DNA of 64,000 nt from Sphingobacteriales bacterium (GCA_016219985.1 JACRJO010000030.1:26007-90006); one strand, 5' to 3'; positions 50,685-59,340 are shown, numbered from the stretch's first letter. Notes: a model not told the origin generated them from the letters alone. Numbers and translations: made by a program.

Positions 50685-51413
50685 TCACAGGTCCCCTAAC
50701 TGCGGGCGCAGGATGATGTCCTCCACGCAGGCCTGTACGGAAAGTTGGGAAGCCGCCCATACCATACCGGCAATATCCTCCGCTTCCATGATCCGTTTGC
50801 CGGAATTATCAAAATCACCCCAGGAGCTGGTCAGCACCGCGCCCGGGTGAACAGCGGTGACTTTGATCCCATGCGGTTTCATTTCCTCCCGCAGGTTTTT
50901 GCTGAACCCATACATGGCAAATTTGCTGATGCTGTACGCGCCCCCGTTCGCATACGCATGCAGGGAGGCAATGGAACAGATATTGAAGATATGGCCGCTG
51001 CGCCGCTGCATCATCGGAGGCAGCAGGGTCCGGGTCAGGTGATAAGCGCTGAGTAAATTAACGGCCAACTGGCTTTCAAGCAGCCCCTCCGGTTCATTGT
51101 GTACGCTGCCCGGCTGAAACAAACCGGCATTATTTACCAGGATATCCGCCGGAGCCTGCGACAGGCACCAGTTGCCAAATGCCACGGCTTCCTCCTTTAT
51201 ACTGAGATCGGCAGGCCGGGCTTTGATTGTTACAGCAGGAAACTTTGCCTGCAGTTCTTCCAGGGTCTTATACAAGGCCGCTGCGCCCCGGGAACAAAGG
51301 AACAGGTTGCAGCCATTCGCCGCAAAGACTTCGGCCAGGGCCTTCCCAATTCCTTTGGACGCCCCGGTGATCACGACGTTCCGCTCTTTTGAAACCGGGT
51401 TATTTGTTGCCAT
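50685..51413 (-). CDS. Short-chain dehydrogenase/reductase
   Basis: A 242-residue classical SDR. Cofactor motif GASKGIGKA at the N terminus, NNAG element DILVNNAGLFQPG, Ser in FNICSIASL and catalytic YxxxK in GAYSISKFA. LRxEMKPHGIKVTAVHPGAVLTS is the usual post-active-site block. No substrate can be named. It is divergent from the yjjG-type gene; the -7 box is at 51440-51447, and both starts share a 37-nt gap. Confidence 0.92.
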   Translation of the reverse strand: MATNNPVSKERNVVITGASKGIGKALAEVFAANGCNLFLCSRGAAALYKTLEELQAKFPAVTIKARPADLSIKEEAVAFGNWCLSQAPADILVNNAGLFQPGSVHNEPEGLLESQLAVNLLSAYHLTRTLLPPMMQRRSGHIFNICSIASLHAYANGGAYSISKFAMYGFSKNLREEMKPHGIKVTAVHPGAVLTSSWGDFDNSGKRIMEAEDIAGMVWAASQLSVQACVEDIILRPQLGDL

Positions 51414-51439
51414 ACCAATCTGTTTTGTTGTGTAAATTG

Positions 51440-51447
51440 CAAACTTA
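51440..51447 (-). promoter_or_regulatory. -7 box of the SDR gene
   Basis: TAAGTTTG on the minus strand matches TAnnTTTG. It lies 4 nt from the opposing gene's start codon (51451), so transcription of the two genes may interfere. Confidence 0.5.
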
Positions 51448-51450
51448 TCT

Positions 51451-52191
51451 ATGAATAAAGAAATTAAATCCCCTTCCGGATCCCGGTATAAACATCTTTT
51501 CTTCGACCTGGACCATACGCTTTGGGATTTTGAAGCAAACAGCCGGCAAACCCTGCAGGAATTATTTGATACCCTGGAACTGGGAAAAAGGGGCGTACAT
51601 GATTTCGGGCTCTTCCATAAGAGCTATCTCGTGCACAATGATAAACTCTGGGAACGCTACCGGAACGGGTATATCAAAGTGGATGAACTGCGCTGGAAAC
51701 GGATGTGGCTGACCCTGCTGGATTTTAAAATTGCGGATGAACCGCTGGCCCGGCAGATGGGTCTTCTCTTCCTGGACCTGCTGCCCACCCGGAAATTATT
51801 GTTCCCCCATACAACCGAAATTCTCGACTACCTGGCCGGGAAGAATTACCGGTTGCACCTGATCACAAACGGGTTTGAAAAAACACAGCACAGCAAACTG
51901 CAATACTCGGGCCTGGATAAATATTTCATTCATGTCATTACATCGGAAGGCAGCAACAGCCTGAAGCCGCATAAAGAGATCTTTGATTACGCCTTTCTGA
52001 AAACCGGGGCCCGCCCGGCGGAGAGTATCATGATCGGCGATACCATTGAAGTGGATATACTCGGGGCGGTGAATGCCGGGATCGACCAGGTGCATGTCAA
52101 TCACCTGACCCGGGAGAAAGTGCCGGTAAATGAAAACAAGTACCCGACCTATACCGTTTTTTCGCTGAAAGAATTGGAAACTATTTTCTGA
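51451..52191 (+). CDS. YjjG-family HAD nucleotidase
   Basis: HAD-superfamily phosphatase of the YjjG type, which dephosphorylates non-canonical pyrimidine nucleotides in other bacteria (house-cleaning). Motif I is FFDLDHTLWDFEANS with the nucleophile Asp and the YjjG-typical HTLWDF. Motif II is LITNGF. Motif III Lys is in LKPHKEIFDYA and motif IV is IGDTIEVDILGA. Length 246 residues fits. The gene ends 5 nt before the convergent psd gene. Confidence 0.92.
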   Translation: MNKEIKSPSGSRYKHLFFDLDHTLWDFEANSRQTLQELFDTLELGKRGVHDFGLFHKSYLVHNDKLWERYRNGYIKVDELRWKRMWLTLLDFKIADEPLARQMGLLFLDLLPTRKLLFPHTTEILDYLAGKNYRLHLITNGFEKTQHSKLQYSGLDKYFIHVITSEGSNSLKPHKEIFDYAFLKTGARPAESIMIGDTIEVDILGAVNAGIDQVHVNHLTREKVPVNENKYPTYTVFSLKELETIF

Positions 52192-52196
52192 CCGGG

Positions 52197-52853
52197 TTAC
52201 CAGGTGGCTATTACGGTTACCCCGCCCTTGGGTTTATCCCCCAGTTTCACCTGGATCTTTGCATCCAGCGGCAATAAAAGATCCACCCGGGAGCCGAGTT
52301 TTATAAACCCCATTTCATCGGTTTGTTTTACGGTCTGACCGGCCTGCAGGTAGTTGACAATGCGTTTGGCCAGGGCCCCCGCGATCTGTTTTACCAGGAT
52401 TTCTTTCCCGTTGCTGCGGTACACCACCGAATGCCTTTCATTTTCCGTGGAGGATTTGGGGTGCCAGGCCACGAGGTATTTGCCTTTATGATACTGGCTG
52501 TACATCACGTCCCCGCTTACCGGGTTCCGGTTCACATGCACATTCAGCGGGCTCATAAAAATGGAAACCTGGATACGGCGGTCCGAAAAATATTCATCTG
52601 CCTGCACTTCCTCGATCACCACTACTTTCCCGTCGGCAGGCGCCACGATGGCATTGTCCCGGATGGTCAGTTCGCGTTTGGGGATGCGGAAAAAAGAAAT
52701 GAAGAAGATCAGCAATCCAAAAGTCAGGATAAAAATCAGCAGGGAAACCAGTGGTGCGCCGGCACTGATAAAATAAAAAGAAACCAGGTTGATCAGCGCG
52801 AAAATACTGGTGGCAATCGCGATAGTAGGATAGCCTTCTTTGTGGATTGTCAT
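52197..52853 (-). CDS. psd: Phosphatidylserine decarboxylase family protein
   Basis: Makes phosphatidylethanolamine from phosphatidylserine; the pro-enzyme cleaves itself to form a pyruvoyl group. The processing site is in MGFIKLGSRVDLLLP (LGS, Ser becomes pyruvoyl). Other blocks are IVAPADGKVVVIEEV and RRIQVSIFMSPLNVHVNRNPVSG. An N-terminal pair of hydrophobic segments (about 8-55) anchors it. The length of 218 residues is the short form common in Bacteroidota. cdsA, the enzyme that makes the CDP-DAG precursor, is upstream at 53582 on the same strand. Confidence 0.94.
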   Translation of the reverse strand: MTIHKEGYPTIAIATSIFALINLVSFYFISAGAPLVSLLIFILTFGLLIFFISFFRIPKRELTIRDNAIVAPADGKVVVIEEVQADEYFSDRRIQVSIFMSPLNVHVNRNPVSGDVMYSQYHKGKYLVAWHPKSSTENERHSVVYRSNGKEILVKQIAGALAKRIVNYLQAGQTVKQTDEMGFIKLGSRVDLLLPLDAKIQVKLGDKPKGGVTVIATW

Positions 52854-52872
52854 TAGAACATTGATTGTAGGG

Positions 52873-52880
52873 CAAAGATA
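52873..52880 (-). promoter_or_regulatory. -7 box of psd
   Basis: TATCTTTG on the minus strand, 19 nt before the psd ATG. Confidence 0.5.
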
Positions 52881-52984
52881 GGAAGTGAAGGGAAAACGGA
52901 GGAGGCAATAATTGATCTGCCAGGACAGCTACTGCCTACTTTCTATTTGCTCCAAAGAATGCTCAATGTTCAATTCTCAATAGT

Positions 52985-53121
52985 TGAACCCCTCCGGGGT
53001 TCATAGATACCCCAGCCCTTCAATAGTCCCGGGTTTCACCCGGGACTATTGAAGTTCGGCCCCATTCGGGGCCGGTTATTGCCCATTGGAAATTAAGCAC
53101 CTGCCGGCAGGTGCTTAATTT
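52985..53121. repeat. Row of four perfect hairpins
   Basis: (1) 52985-53003: TGAACCCC/GGGGTTCA, loop TCC. (2) 53018-53054: 17-bp perfect stem beginning CTTCAATAGTCCCGGGT, loop TTC. (3) 53057-53074: CGGCCCC/GGGGCCG, loop ATTC. (4) 53090-53121: uninterrupted 32-bp palindrome, centre CACCTGCCGGCAGGTG. Gaps between them are 14, 2 and 15 nt. Confidence 0.9.
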
Positions 53122-53139
53122 TTATTCGCGGGAAGCCCC

Positions 53140-53575
53140 GACCTGCCGGCCGGAGTTTTAACGAAGGCGGGAGGAACGGCACAATTATAGAAAAGAAGGG
53201 GGAAAGAATCATGGAGCCCTGAAGGGGTGGCACAGTTTACGGTCCACGGTCTACAACATCCCTCGTTGTAGCAATAGCGAAGGCAGGCTCGCAGCTCATA
53301 GCTCGTGACTCAAAGCCCACATTTCTCAAAGAAAATTTCCAATGTTCAATTCTCGATGCTCCATTTTCATTTACGCGAAGCCCCGACCTGCCGGCCGAAG
53401 TTTTAACGAAGGCGGGAGGGGTGACACAGTCCACAGTCCGCAACACCCCTCGCCGTAGCAATAGCGAAGCCGGGCTCGCAGCTCATGGCTTGTGACTCAA
53501 AGCCCACATTTCTCAAAGAAAATTCTCAATTTTCAATGCTCGATGCTCCATTTTCATTTACGCGAAGCCCCCGGG
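53140..53575. repeat. Direct duplication of about 200 bp
   Basis: Copy 1 runs from about 53134 to 53370, copy 2 from about 53374 to 53575. Shared landmarks: GAAGCCCCGACCTGCCGGCC, TTTTAACGAAGGCGGGAGG, GTAGCAATAGCGAAG, CTCAAAGCCCACATTTCTC and TCGATGCTCCATTTTC. Copy 1 carries about 50 extra bases after GGCGGGAGG (53177 onward). Confidence 0.8.
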
Positions 53576-53581
53576 AGAACC

Positions 53582-54469
53582 CTAACCCAGGAATAACTGA
53601 ATATAGATCCACACAAAAGGGGTGGCCAGCAACAGGGAATCGAAACGATCCAGGAAGCCGCCGTGACCCGGCATGAGCGAGCCGCTGTCTTTTACTCCCG
53701 CCATGCGTTTGAGTTTGGATTCGAGCAGGTCGCCGAAAGTACCGGTGACGGCAGCCAGCAAAGCTATGGAGCCGGCGAAGACAAAATAAGCTTTATTAAT
53801 ACTGCCGGTAATAACGAGAGGAGCCAGCAACCCGGTAACCACAACGGCTAACAAGATCCCGCCAACCGTCCCCTCCCAGGTTTTCTTAGGTGATACTTTT
53901 GACAGGGGTGTTTTACCGATCAGCGAACCGACTATATAGGCCATTGTATCATTGATCCAGATACTGGCAATCACCAGGACGGGCAGGGTCCCGGGAGACA
54001 ATACAAAATAAGTATTCCGCAGGTATATATCAGTGGTAACATAGAGGCTCATCATCATTCCCCAGCTCAGCGAAATATAAAATATGCCCAGCAGGATCCT
54101 CCCGAAAGCATGCAGGTGCAGCGGCCCCTGCCGGAATATCCCGATGATCACCAGGATAAACCCGGCCATGGAAACCGGGAAGGAGAAATTATCTCTTACC
54201 AGGTAGTTACCCAGCTGAAAGGCATCCCCGCAGAACCACAGCATTAACCCATAGCCCAGCAACATGAACCCCAGTTTGCTGTACAGGTGAAAGGAAGCCT
54301 GGTAATCTTTTTCCGTGAGTTTGAAATACTCCCACCAGCAACCGAAATGAATAATGGAAAATAAAAGGAAAAAACTCCAGTGATTCCAGAGCAGGCCCGT
54401 CAGCATCACGGCCACAAAGACCACCGCTGTCCCTGCTCTTGTCTGAAATGTCTGCCAGTTGAATGCCAT
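53582..54469 (-). CDS. cdsA: Phosphatidate cytidylyltransferase
   Basis: Makes CDP-diacylglycerol from CTP and phosphatidate, the precursor for all phospholipids. It is a multi-spanning membrane protein (about seven or eight helices). The family signature is intact near the C terminus: ESKLKRMAGVKDSGSLMPGH, followed by GGFLDRFDSLLL. Length 295 residues is normal. It starts 14 nt after the stop of the CPBP protease gene and likely shares its transcript. Confidence 0.95.
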   Translation of the reverse strand: MAFNWQTFQTRAGTAVVFVAVMLTGLLWNHWSFFLLFSIIHFGCWWEYFKLTEKDYQASFHLYSKLGFMLLGYGLMLWFCGDAFQLGNYLVRDNFSFPVSMAGFILVIIGIFRQGPLHLHAFGRILLGIFYISLSWGMMMSLYVTTDIYLRNTYFVLSPGTLPVLVIASIWINDTMAYIVGSLIGKTPLSKVSPKKTWEGTVGGILLAVVVTGLLAPLVITGSINKAYFVFAGSIALLAAVTGTFGDLLESKLKRMAGVKDSGSLMPGHGGFLDRFDSLLLATPFVWIYIQLFLG

Positions 54470-54483
54470 GTCTTAAAGTTAAA

Positions 54484-55437
54484 TCAGAAAGGGTGATCTT
54501 TTACCGGAACCGCATCGTCTGCATAGACATCACTGTACCGGGTCCGGGAATGTTTGATCATCCAGTTCACGGCCAGTCCCACCAGTATAAAACTGAAGGC
54601 CGCGGTCAGCGCGACGGAAGACAATTTCACCGTATTCCCTTCATTCAGCATCGAGGGGTTGAAATATGCCAGTGTGATCAGCAGCGCGTCATATACAAAA
54701 TGCGCCAGGATGGCTGTCCATAAACTGCCGCTGTACCAATATATAATTCCCAGCAGGATCCCTAATACAAAGCGGGGGAAAAAGCCATAGAACTGCAAAT
54801 GCATGGCGGAAAAAAGGAAAGCTGTAACGAGGATACCCGGCCAGGGGTTTTTAAACAATTTAATAAACAAACGCTGCGCCACTCCCCGGAACAAAAGCTC
54901 TTCCCCCACGGCCGCCAGCCCGGCGATACAGATAATATTCAACAACAAATCCTTCAGCGTTCTTTTTGACAGCAGCGCCATCACCGTCTTGTTGGCCCCG
55001 GTTTCTTTGTCCTTCATCCATTGTTCTATTGCGGAAGGGAAACGGATACCGCGGTTCAGTTCGCCCAGCCATTGCACAAACGGGATGGCGAGGATCATCA
55101 CCATAATGCCAATGATCCAGTACGAATTGATGACCGGACGGTTGAGACACAGGTATTTTTTGCTGTTTGTACTGAAGAGCCAGGCGCAGAAAAGGGAGGG
55201 CAAGAGGAATAACCCGAAAAACTGGAAAACCTGCAGGCCCCTGATATAGGTAATGACCCCGGGTTTATTATAATCCAGTTTGGTGAAATCCATCAGTTCC
55301 TTCGGATGGATTCCTGTAATGGCTGTTAAAATCAAAGTCCCGGCAACAGAGCCAATAATAAACAGCCCGACCAGGGCGATGCAAACCATTAAAATCAATT
55401 GATTCCCAGCCGGCTTGGTCTTTAATACTCCCTTCAT
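54484..55437 (-). CDS. CPBP-family intramembrane metalloprotease
   Basis: Membrane protease of the CAAX/bacteriocin-processing (Abi) family, 317 residues. Motifs: EExxxR in VGEELLFRGVAQRLF, FxxxH in FLFSAMHLQFYGF, and the downstream HFxYDALL block LAHFVYDALLI. About eight transmembrane helices. The family includes prenyl-protein proteases and self-immunity proteins; the target here is unknown. I start at ATG 55437; the frame to 55527 would run through the -7 box at 55480-55487. Upstream of cdsA on the same strand. Confidence 0.9.
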   Translation of the reverse strand: MKGVLKTKPAGNQLILMVCIALVGLFIIGSVAGTLILTAITGIHPKELMDFTKLDYNKPGVITYIRGLQVFQFFGLFLLPSLFCAWLFSTNSKKYLCLNRPVINSYWIIGIMVMILAIPFVQWLGELNRGIRFPSAIEQWMKDKETGANKTVMALLSKRTLKDLLLNIICIAGLAAVGEELLFRGVAQRLFIKLFKNPWPGILVTAFLFSAMHLQFYGFFPRFVLGILLGIIYWYSGSLWTAILAHFVYDALLITLAYFNPSMLNEGNTVKLSSVALTAAFSFILVGLAVNWMIKHSRTRYSDVYADDAVPVKDHPF

Positions 55438-55461
55438 GCTACTACTCTGGCGTTTAGATTG

Positions 55462-55469
55462 TAAATTTG
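55462..55469 (+). promoter_or_regulatory. -7 box of dus
   Basis: TAAATTTG matches TAnnTTTG, 34 nt before the dus ATG. It lies 10 nt from the opposing -7 box at 55480. Confidence 0.5.
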
Positions 55470-55479
55470 CACAGATCGG

Positions 55480-55487
55480 CAAAAATA
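55480..55487 (-). promoter_or_regulatory. -7 box of the CPBP-cdsA transcript
   Basis: TATTTTTG on the minus strand, 42 nt before the ATG at 55437. Confidence 0.5.
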
Positions 55488-55503
55488 GGTAATTACTAAC
55501 GGA

Positions 55504-56544
55504 ATGGTCAAAATCGGTAACATACAACTTCCTGAATTCCCGCTGCTTCTGGCTCCCATGGAGGATGTCAGTGATCCGCCATTTCGTGCCGTTTGTAAGG
55601 ACAACGGGGCCGACCTGATGTACACCGAATTCATTTCTTCCGAAGGCCTGATCCGGGACGCTATTAAAAGCCGGAAAAAACTGGACATCTTCGATTATGA
55701 ACGCCCGGTGGGTATCCAGATCTTTGGCGGGGATGAGGAAAGCCTGTCCATAGCTGCTAAAATTGTGGAAGTGACCAACCCCGATTTGCTGGATATAAAT
55801 TTCGGCTGCCCGGTAAAAAAAGTAGCCCTGAAAGGGGCCGGGGCCGGGGTGCTGAAAGATATTGACCTGATGGTACGCCTGACTGCTTCCGTGGTAAAAT
55901 CCACTTCACTCCCGGTAACAGTTAAAACAAGGCTGGGATGGGATGAGCAAACAAAAAATATTGAGGAGGTGGCTGAACGCCTGCAGGATGTGGGCATCAA
56001 AGCCCTGGCCATTCACGGCAGAACCAGGACTCAGATGTATAAGGGGGAAGCGGACTGGAGCCTGATCGGGAAAGTGAAGAACAACCCGCGTATCCGGATT
56101 CCCATTTTTGGTAACGGGGATATTGATTCTCCCGAAAAAGCGCTGGAATACAGGAACCGCTACGGGGTGGATGGGATCATGATCGGAAGGGCGGCTATTG
56201 GTTATCCCTGGATCTTTGATGAGATCAAACACTTTATAAAAACGGGAACGCATTTACCGGCGCCTGCGATCGAAGCCCGGGTGGAGGTTTGCCGCAAGCA
56301 CCTGTACAAATCCGTGGAATGGAAAAACCCGGTGGTGGGGGTCAATGAAATGAGAAGACATTATGCGAATTACCTGAAAGGCCTGCCGAATATCAAGGAA
56401 TACCGCGGGAAACTGGTGACCCTGAAAACCGTGGAGGAAATTGATGAGGTGCTGAATGAGATCCTGCGGGTTTACGCCGGTTTCCGGTTTGAAAAATCCC
56501 CGATCGAGCTGATCGATTATCACCAGAACTGCCCGGTGAATTAA
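55504..56544 (+). CDS. dusB: tRNA-dihydrouridine synthase
   Basis: FMN enzyme that reduces uridines in the tRNA D-loop. The N-terminal TIM barrel has LLAPMEDVSDPPFRAVCKD and the active-site block INFGCPVKKVALKGAGAGVL, with its Cys in GCP. HGRTRTQMYKGEADWSLIG and GNGDIDSPEKALEYRNRYGV bind FMN phosphate. The C-terminal helical domain binds tRNA. Length 346 residues fits DusB. Exact subclass (DusB against other Dus) is inferred from the GCPVKKV form. Confidence 0.93.
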   Translation: MVKIGNIQLPEFPLLLAPMEDVSDPPFRAVCKDNGADLMYTEFISSEGLIRDAIKSRKKLDIFDYERPVGIQIFGGDEESLSIAAKIVEVTNPDLLDINFGCPVKKVALKGAGAGVLKDIDLMVRLTASVVKSTSLPVTVKTRLGWDEQTKNIEEVAERLQDVGIKALAIHGRTRTQMYKGEADWSLIGKVKNNPRIRIPIFGNGDIDSPEKALEYRNRYGVDGIMIGRAAIGYPWIFDEIKHFIKTGTHLPAPAIEARVEVCRKHLYKSVEWKNPVVGVNEMRRHYANYLKGLPNIKEYRGKLVTLKTVEEIDEVLNEILRVYAGFRFEKSPIELIDYHQNCPVN

Positions 56545-56656
56545 GGCGTCGGCTCTACGGCACTAAGCTTAACACATAGGGCCACACAAGCACACATAGT
56601 TATCCCGTAATATTTTAAAGGGTTTCCTGACTACAGAATTATTATTTGTTACAACC

Positions 56657-56695
56657 ACATCGTATTGCGGAGTAGTTGCGATGGGGATTTTTTAC
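56657..56695 (+). terminator. Possible terminator downstream of dus
   Basis: CATCGTA/TGCGATG stem with a 12-nt loop followed by GGGGATTTTTT. The flanks (56571-56600 and 56725-56755) carry CACATAGG/CCTATGTG words in inverted order. Confidence 0.4.
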
Positions 56696-56736
56696 GCCCA
56701 GTAATAAAAATTTACGCAGCTGCTCTATGTGTGGCC

Positions 56737-57258
56737 CTATGTGCCTATGTGTTTATAAAAGGATTCCAGGCCCCTTAAATATTCCCTGCCTCTTTTCTCC
56801 GCGAAAAAGTCGGCCGCCAGCGCCAGCAAGGCCATCAGGGCCAGTGCGAGGCCAAAACCCCGCCAGAAATCATGAAGGAAATTCCGTATAAAATAAATGT
56901 ATAAAGCAGCTCCCAGCAGGAACAGGAAAATCTCGGTATAACGATAGATCACAAAATTCCGCATCACTGTTTTCATCCGGGGTATTTCTTTTTCTTTCAG
57001 TTCTGCGGGGTTCATATCATACGCATACACATTCCGGACCCGGTCACTGTCGCTTCTTTTATACACCGTATAACCCACTACCCCCAGCAAAAGTCCCAGC
57101 AGCAGCAAAGGAATCGCCGCCCCCGTATAAAACCGGGCTTTCAGCCATAAGAAAAAAACAAGGGCGGTGAGTATTCCCCCTATCCCGATAAACAGGAAGA
57201 CCAGGCTTTCGGCCTTTTCCGCGTTGAAATAACTTTCAATTTCTGTTTTGCTGAACAT
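56737..57258 (-). CDS. Membrane protein of unknown function
   Basis: A 173-residue protein with four hydrophobic helices in two pairs: about 20-40 (FLFIGIGGILTALVFFLWL), 46-64, 112-130 and 138-155. The loop between the pairs is polar (RSDSDRVRNVYAYDMNPAELK), and the C-terminal tail is charged (EKRGREYLRGLESFYK). I do not recognise a family. It lies 12 nt downstream of the anchored thiol peroxidase on the same strand, so the two may be co-transcribed. Confidence 0.75.
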   Translation of the reverse strand: MFSKTEIESYFNAEKAESLVFLFIGIGGILTALVFFLWLKARFYTGAAIPLLLLGLLLGVVGYTVYKRSDSDRVRNVYAYDMNPAELKEKEIPRMKTVMRNFVIYRYTEIFLFLLGAALYIYFIRNFLHDFWRGFGLALALMALLALAADFFAEKRGREYLRGLESFYKHIGT

Positions 57259-57269
57259 GGTTAACTTTT

Positions 57270-57959
57270 TTACTTTTTATTTTCCCGCAGGGCCTGTTGC
57301 ACCGCTTCCCCTGTTGGTGACAGGGACGGATCAAAATAATGGGTCAGTACTCCCTTTTCATTTACCAGGTACTTTGAAAAATTCCAGGCGGGCTGTTTGC
57401 TGTTCCACCCGTTTTTAGCGGGATCGGTCAGCCATTGAAAAACCGGGTGCTGTCCTGCCGACCTGATCACCACGGATTTTTGCACCAGCGGGAAGCTGAC
57501 CCCGTAATTCTTTTTACAAAAGTCCGCGATCTCCGCATCCGTACCTTTCTCCTGCTCCTTAAAATCATTCGCGGGAAAAGCAATCACGAGCAATGTATTC
57601 CCCTGTTCAATGTACAATTGCTGCAGGTCTTCGTATTGCTGGGTATAGCCGCAATCACTGGCGGTATTCACCAGCAGGACTTTTTTTCCTTTCAATGATT
57701 CAAAGTCCAGCGTATCCCCGTTATTGAGGACGGCTTTCAGCGAATAAAAGGATACCGGGGGCAGTTTGTCTTTATTGGCCAGTTTTCCTGAATTCTTCCC
57801 TGTCAGCCGGGTGAACCACATCCAGGCGGGATAGACGGCCTTTAATACTTTTTGGCGATAGGTCATGTGCACGGCATTTCGATTTATTATTTCCACATAC
57901 ACTGCAAAAGCAAGGGTGAACAGGAGGCAAACAAACAGGATTCGTTTTAGTTTTTTCAT
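57270..57959 (-). CDS. Membrane-anchored GPx-family thiol peroxidase
   Basis: Second GPx-fold peroxidase of the window, with a long N-terminal extension. An anchor helix (ILFVCLLFTLAFAVYV, about residues 7-22) and a basic juxtamembrane stretch precede the catalytic domain (about 68-225). The peroxidatic Cys103 is in NTASDCGYTQQ, Gln in AFPANDFKEQEKG and Trp in PAWNFSKYL. It differs from the exported paralogue at 25214 by the anchor and by low identity outside motifs. Catalytic domain likely faces the periplasm. Neighbour downstream is an unknown membrane protein; neighbour upstream is an aldehyde dehydrogenase. Confidence 0.9.
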   Translation of the reverse strand: MKKLKRILFVCLLFTLAFAVYVEIINRNAVHMTYRQKVLKAVYPAWMWFTRLTGKNSGKLANKDKLPPVSFYSLKAVLNNGDTLDFESLKGKKVLLVNTASDCGYTQQYEDLQQLYIEQGNTLLVIAFPANDFKEQEKGTDAEIADFCKKNYGVSFPLVQKSVVIRSAGQHPVFQWLTDPAKNGWNSKQPAWNFSKYLVNEKGVLTHYFDPSLSPTGEAVQQALRENKK

Positions 57960-57966
57960 TGTTTCC

Positions 57967-59340
57967 TTACCTGATAAAAAATTTCAGCAATTTCAGTTTC
58001 CCTTTCAATGGCGGGTATTTCAGCGCCGGGTCAAACCAGGCGGGGGTTTTCATGATGGCTTTGTAATGGGTGAACACATCAAACGTATGCCGCCCGTGGT
58101 AGGCCCCGGTCCCGCTCTGTCCCACCCCGCCAAAAGGAAGGTGATGATTGGTAAACTGCATGGCCGTGTTATTGACGCAACCGGTACCGAACTGGAGTTG
58201 CCTGATCCAGTCTTCCTCTTTCTTTTTACTGCCTGTAAACACATAAAAAGAAAGCGGGTTGGGGTTACGGCGGATCAGGGCCAGCGCTTCTTCTTTTTCC
58301 GTAAAAGTAAACAGGGGTAATACCGGGCCGAAGATCTCTTCCTTCATCACCGGCGCTTCCGGGTCCACATCCTCCAGTATCGTGGGTTCCATAAACAGGG
58401 CCGACCGGTCATAGTGCCCGCCGTACACTATTTTTCCCTGTGATAAATAACGGGTCAGCCGGTCAAAGTTTTTTTCATTGATGATCTTATTGTATCCGTA
58501 GGTTTCTGACGGTTTCTCACCATAGAATTTGACGATATATTGTTTCATCAGCTCCAGCAGCCTGTCTTTTACCGAAGCATGTACCAGCAGGTAATCCGGC
58601 GATACACACATCTGGCCCGCATTGGAATATTTGCCCAATACAATTCTTCTCGCCGCCACGCCCAGGTTGGCGTCCGCTTCCACTACGCAGGGGTCCTTGC
58701 CCCCCAGTTCCAGTGTTACCGGCACCAGGTCAGCAGCAGCGAGCTGGTAGATCGCCTTTCCCACGGGAATACTGCCCGTATAAAACACATGATCAAAACG
58801 CATGGCCTTCATCAGGTCCGGCACCACTGCAGCGCCATCTCCCTGTACAACCAGCGCCAGTTCTTCGGGGAAAGCTTCCCGGATCATCTTCTCCACGATA
58901 GCAGCCGTTGCGGGCGCATATTCACTGGGTTTGATTACCACGGTATTCCCTGCCGCGATGGCCCCCACAACCGGGATCAGCAATAATTGCAGGGGAAAAT
59001 TCCAGGGACCGATGATCAATACCATACCCAGGGGGGAGGGCTGCAGGTAACTGGATGAAGGAAGGTTCAGCAAATTGGTACCTGCTCTTTCCGGTCTCAT
59101 CCACCGCTTCAAATGCCGGAGCGTATAATTCAGTTCCTGCGCCAGGAGGCCGTTCTCGGTAAACCAGCATTCCTCCGGAACTTTTTTAAGATCGGCATAA
59201 AGCGCCGCATAGATCTCCTGTTCGTATTTTACCAGCACCTGTTTAAAAGCCAGCAACTGCTGTTTCCGGAATGCATAATCCCGGGTAGCGCCGCTGTCAA
59301 AATACCGGCGCATCTGCTGTAAACGGGAAATATCTGCCAT
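57967..59340 (-). CDS. Aldehyde dehydrogenase (class 3-like)
   Basis: NAD(P)-dependent aldehyde dehydrogenase of 457 residues, the short form related to class 3 (fatty aldehyde) ALDHs. Cofactor block LIIGPWNFPLQLLLIPVVGAI, catalytic Glu in VTLELGGKDP and catalytic Cys in YSNAGQMCVSPDYLL. The C-terminal KEEIFGPVLPLFTF and GVGQSGTGAYHG blocks are typical. I start at ATG 59340; ten more residues to 59370 have no support. Detoxification of lipid aldehydes fits with the neighbouring lipid peroxidase, but that link is inferred. Divergent from tadA. Confidence 0.93.
   Translation of the reverse strand: MADISRLQQMRRYFDSGATRDYAFRKQQLLAFKQVLVKYEQEIYAALYADLKKVPEECWFTENGLLAQELNYTLRHLKRWMRPERAGTNLLNLPSSSYLQPSPLGMVLIIGPWNFPLQLLLIPVVGAIAAGNTVVIKPSEYAPATAAIVEKMIREAFPEELALVVQGDGAAVVPDLMKAMRFDHVFYTGSIPVGKAIYQLAAADLVPVTLELGGKDPCVVEADANLGVAARRIVLGKYSNAGQMCVSPDYLLVHASVKDRLLELMKQYIVKFYGEKPSETYGYNKIINEKNFDRLTRYLSQGKIVYGGHYDRSALFMEPTILEDVDPEAPVMKEEIFGPVLPLFTFTEKEEALALIRRNPNPLSFYVFTGSKKKEEDWIRQLQFGTGCVNNTAMQFTNHHLPFGGVGQSGTGAYHGRHTFDVFTHYKAIMKTPAWFDPALKYPPLKGKLKLLKFFIR

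Larger units (their letters stand above)
52854..53581. other. Gap of 728 nt between cdsA and psd, made of hairpins and repeats
   Basis: Contains the psd -7 box (52873-52880), direct low-complexity words (TTCAATTCTC type, 52956-52983), four perfect hairpins in a row (52985-53121) and a direct duplication of about 200 bp (53140-53575). Short open frames here are translations of the repeats. It separates two phospholipid genes that would otherwise be adjacent. Confidence 0.8.

Noticed and set aside
53237..53461. 74-residue ORF on the minus strand
   Set aside because: It lies wholly within the duplicated repeat and has no recognisable fold.
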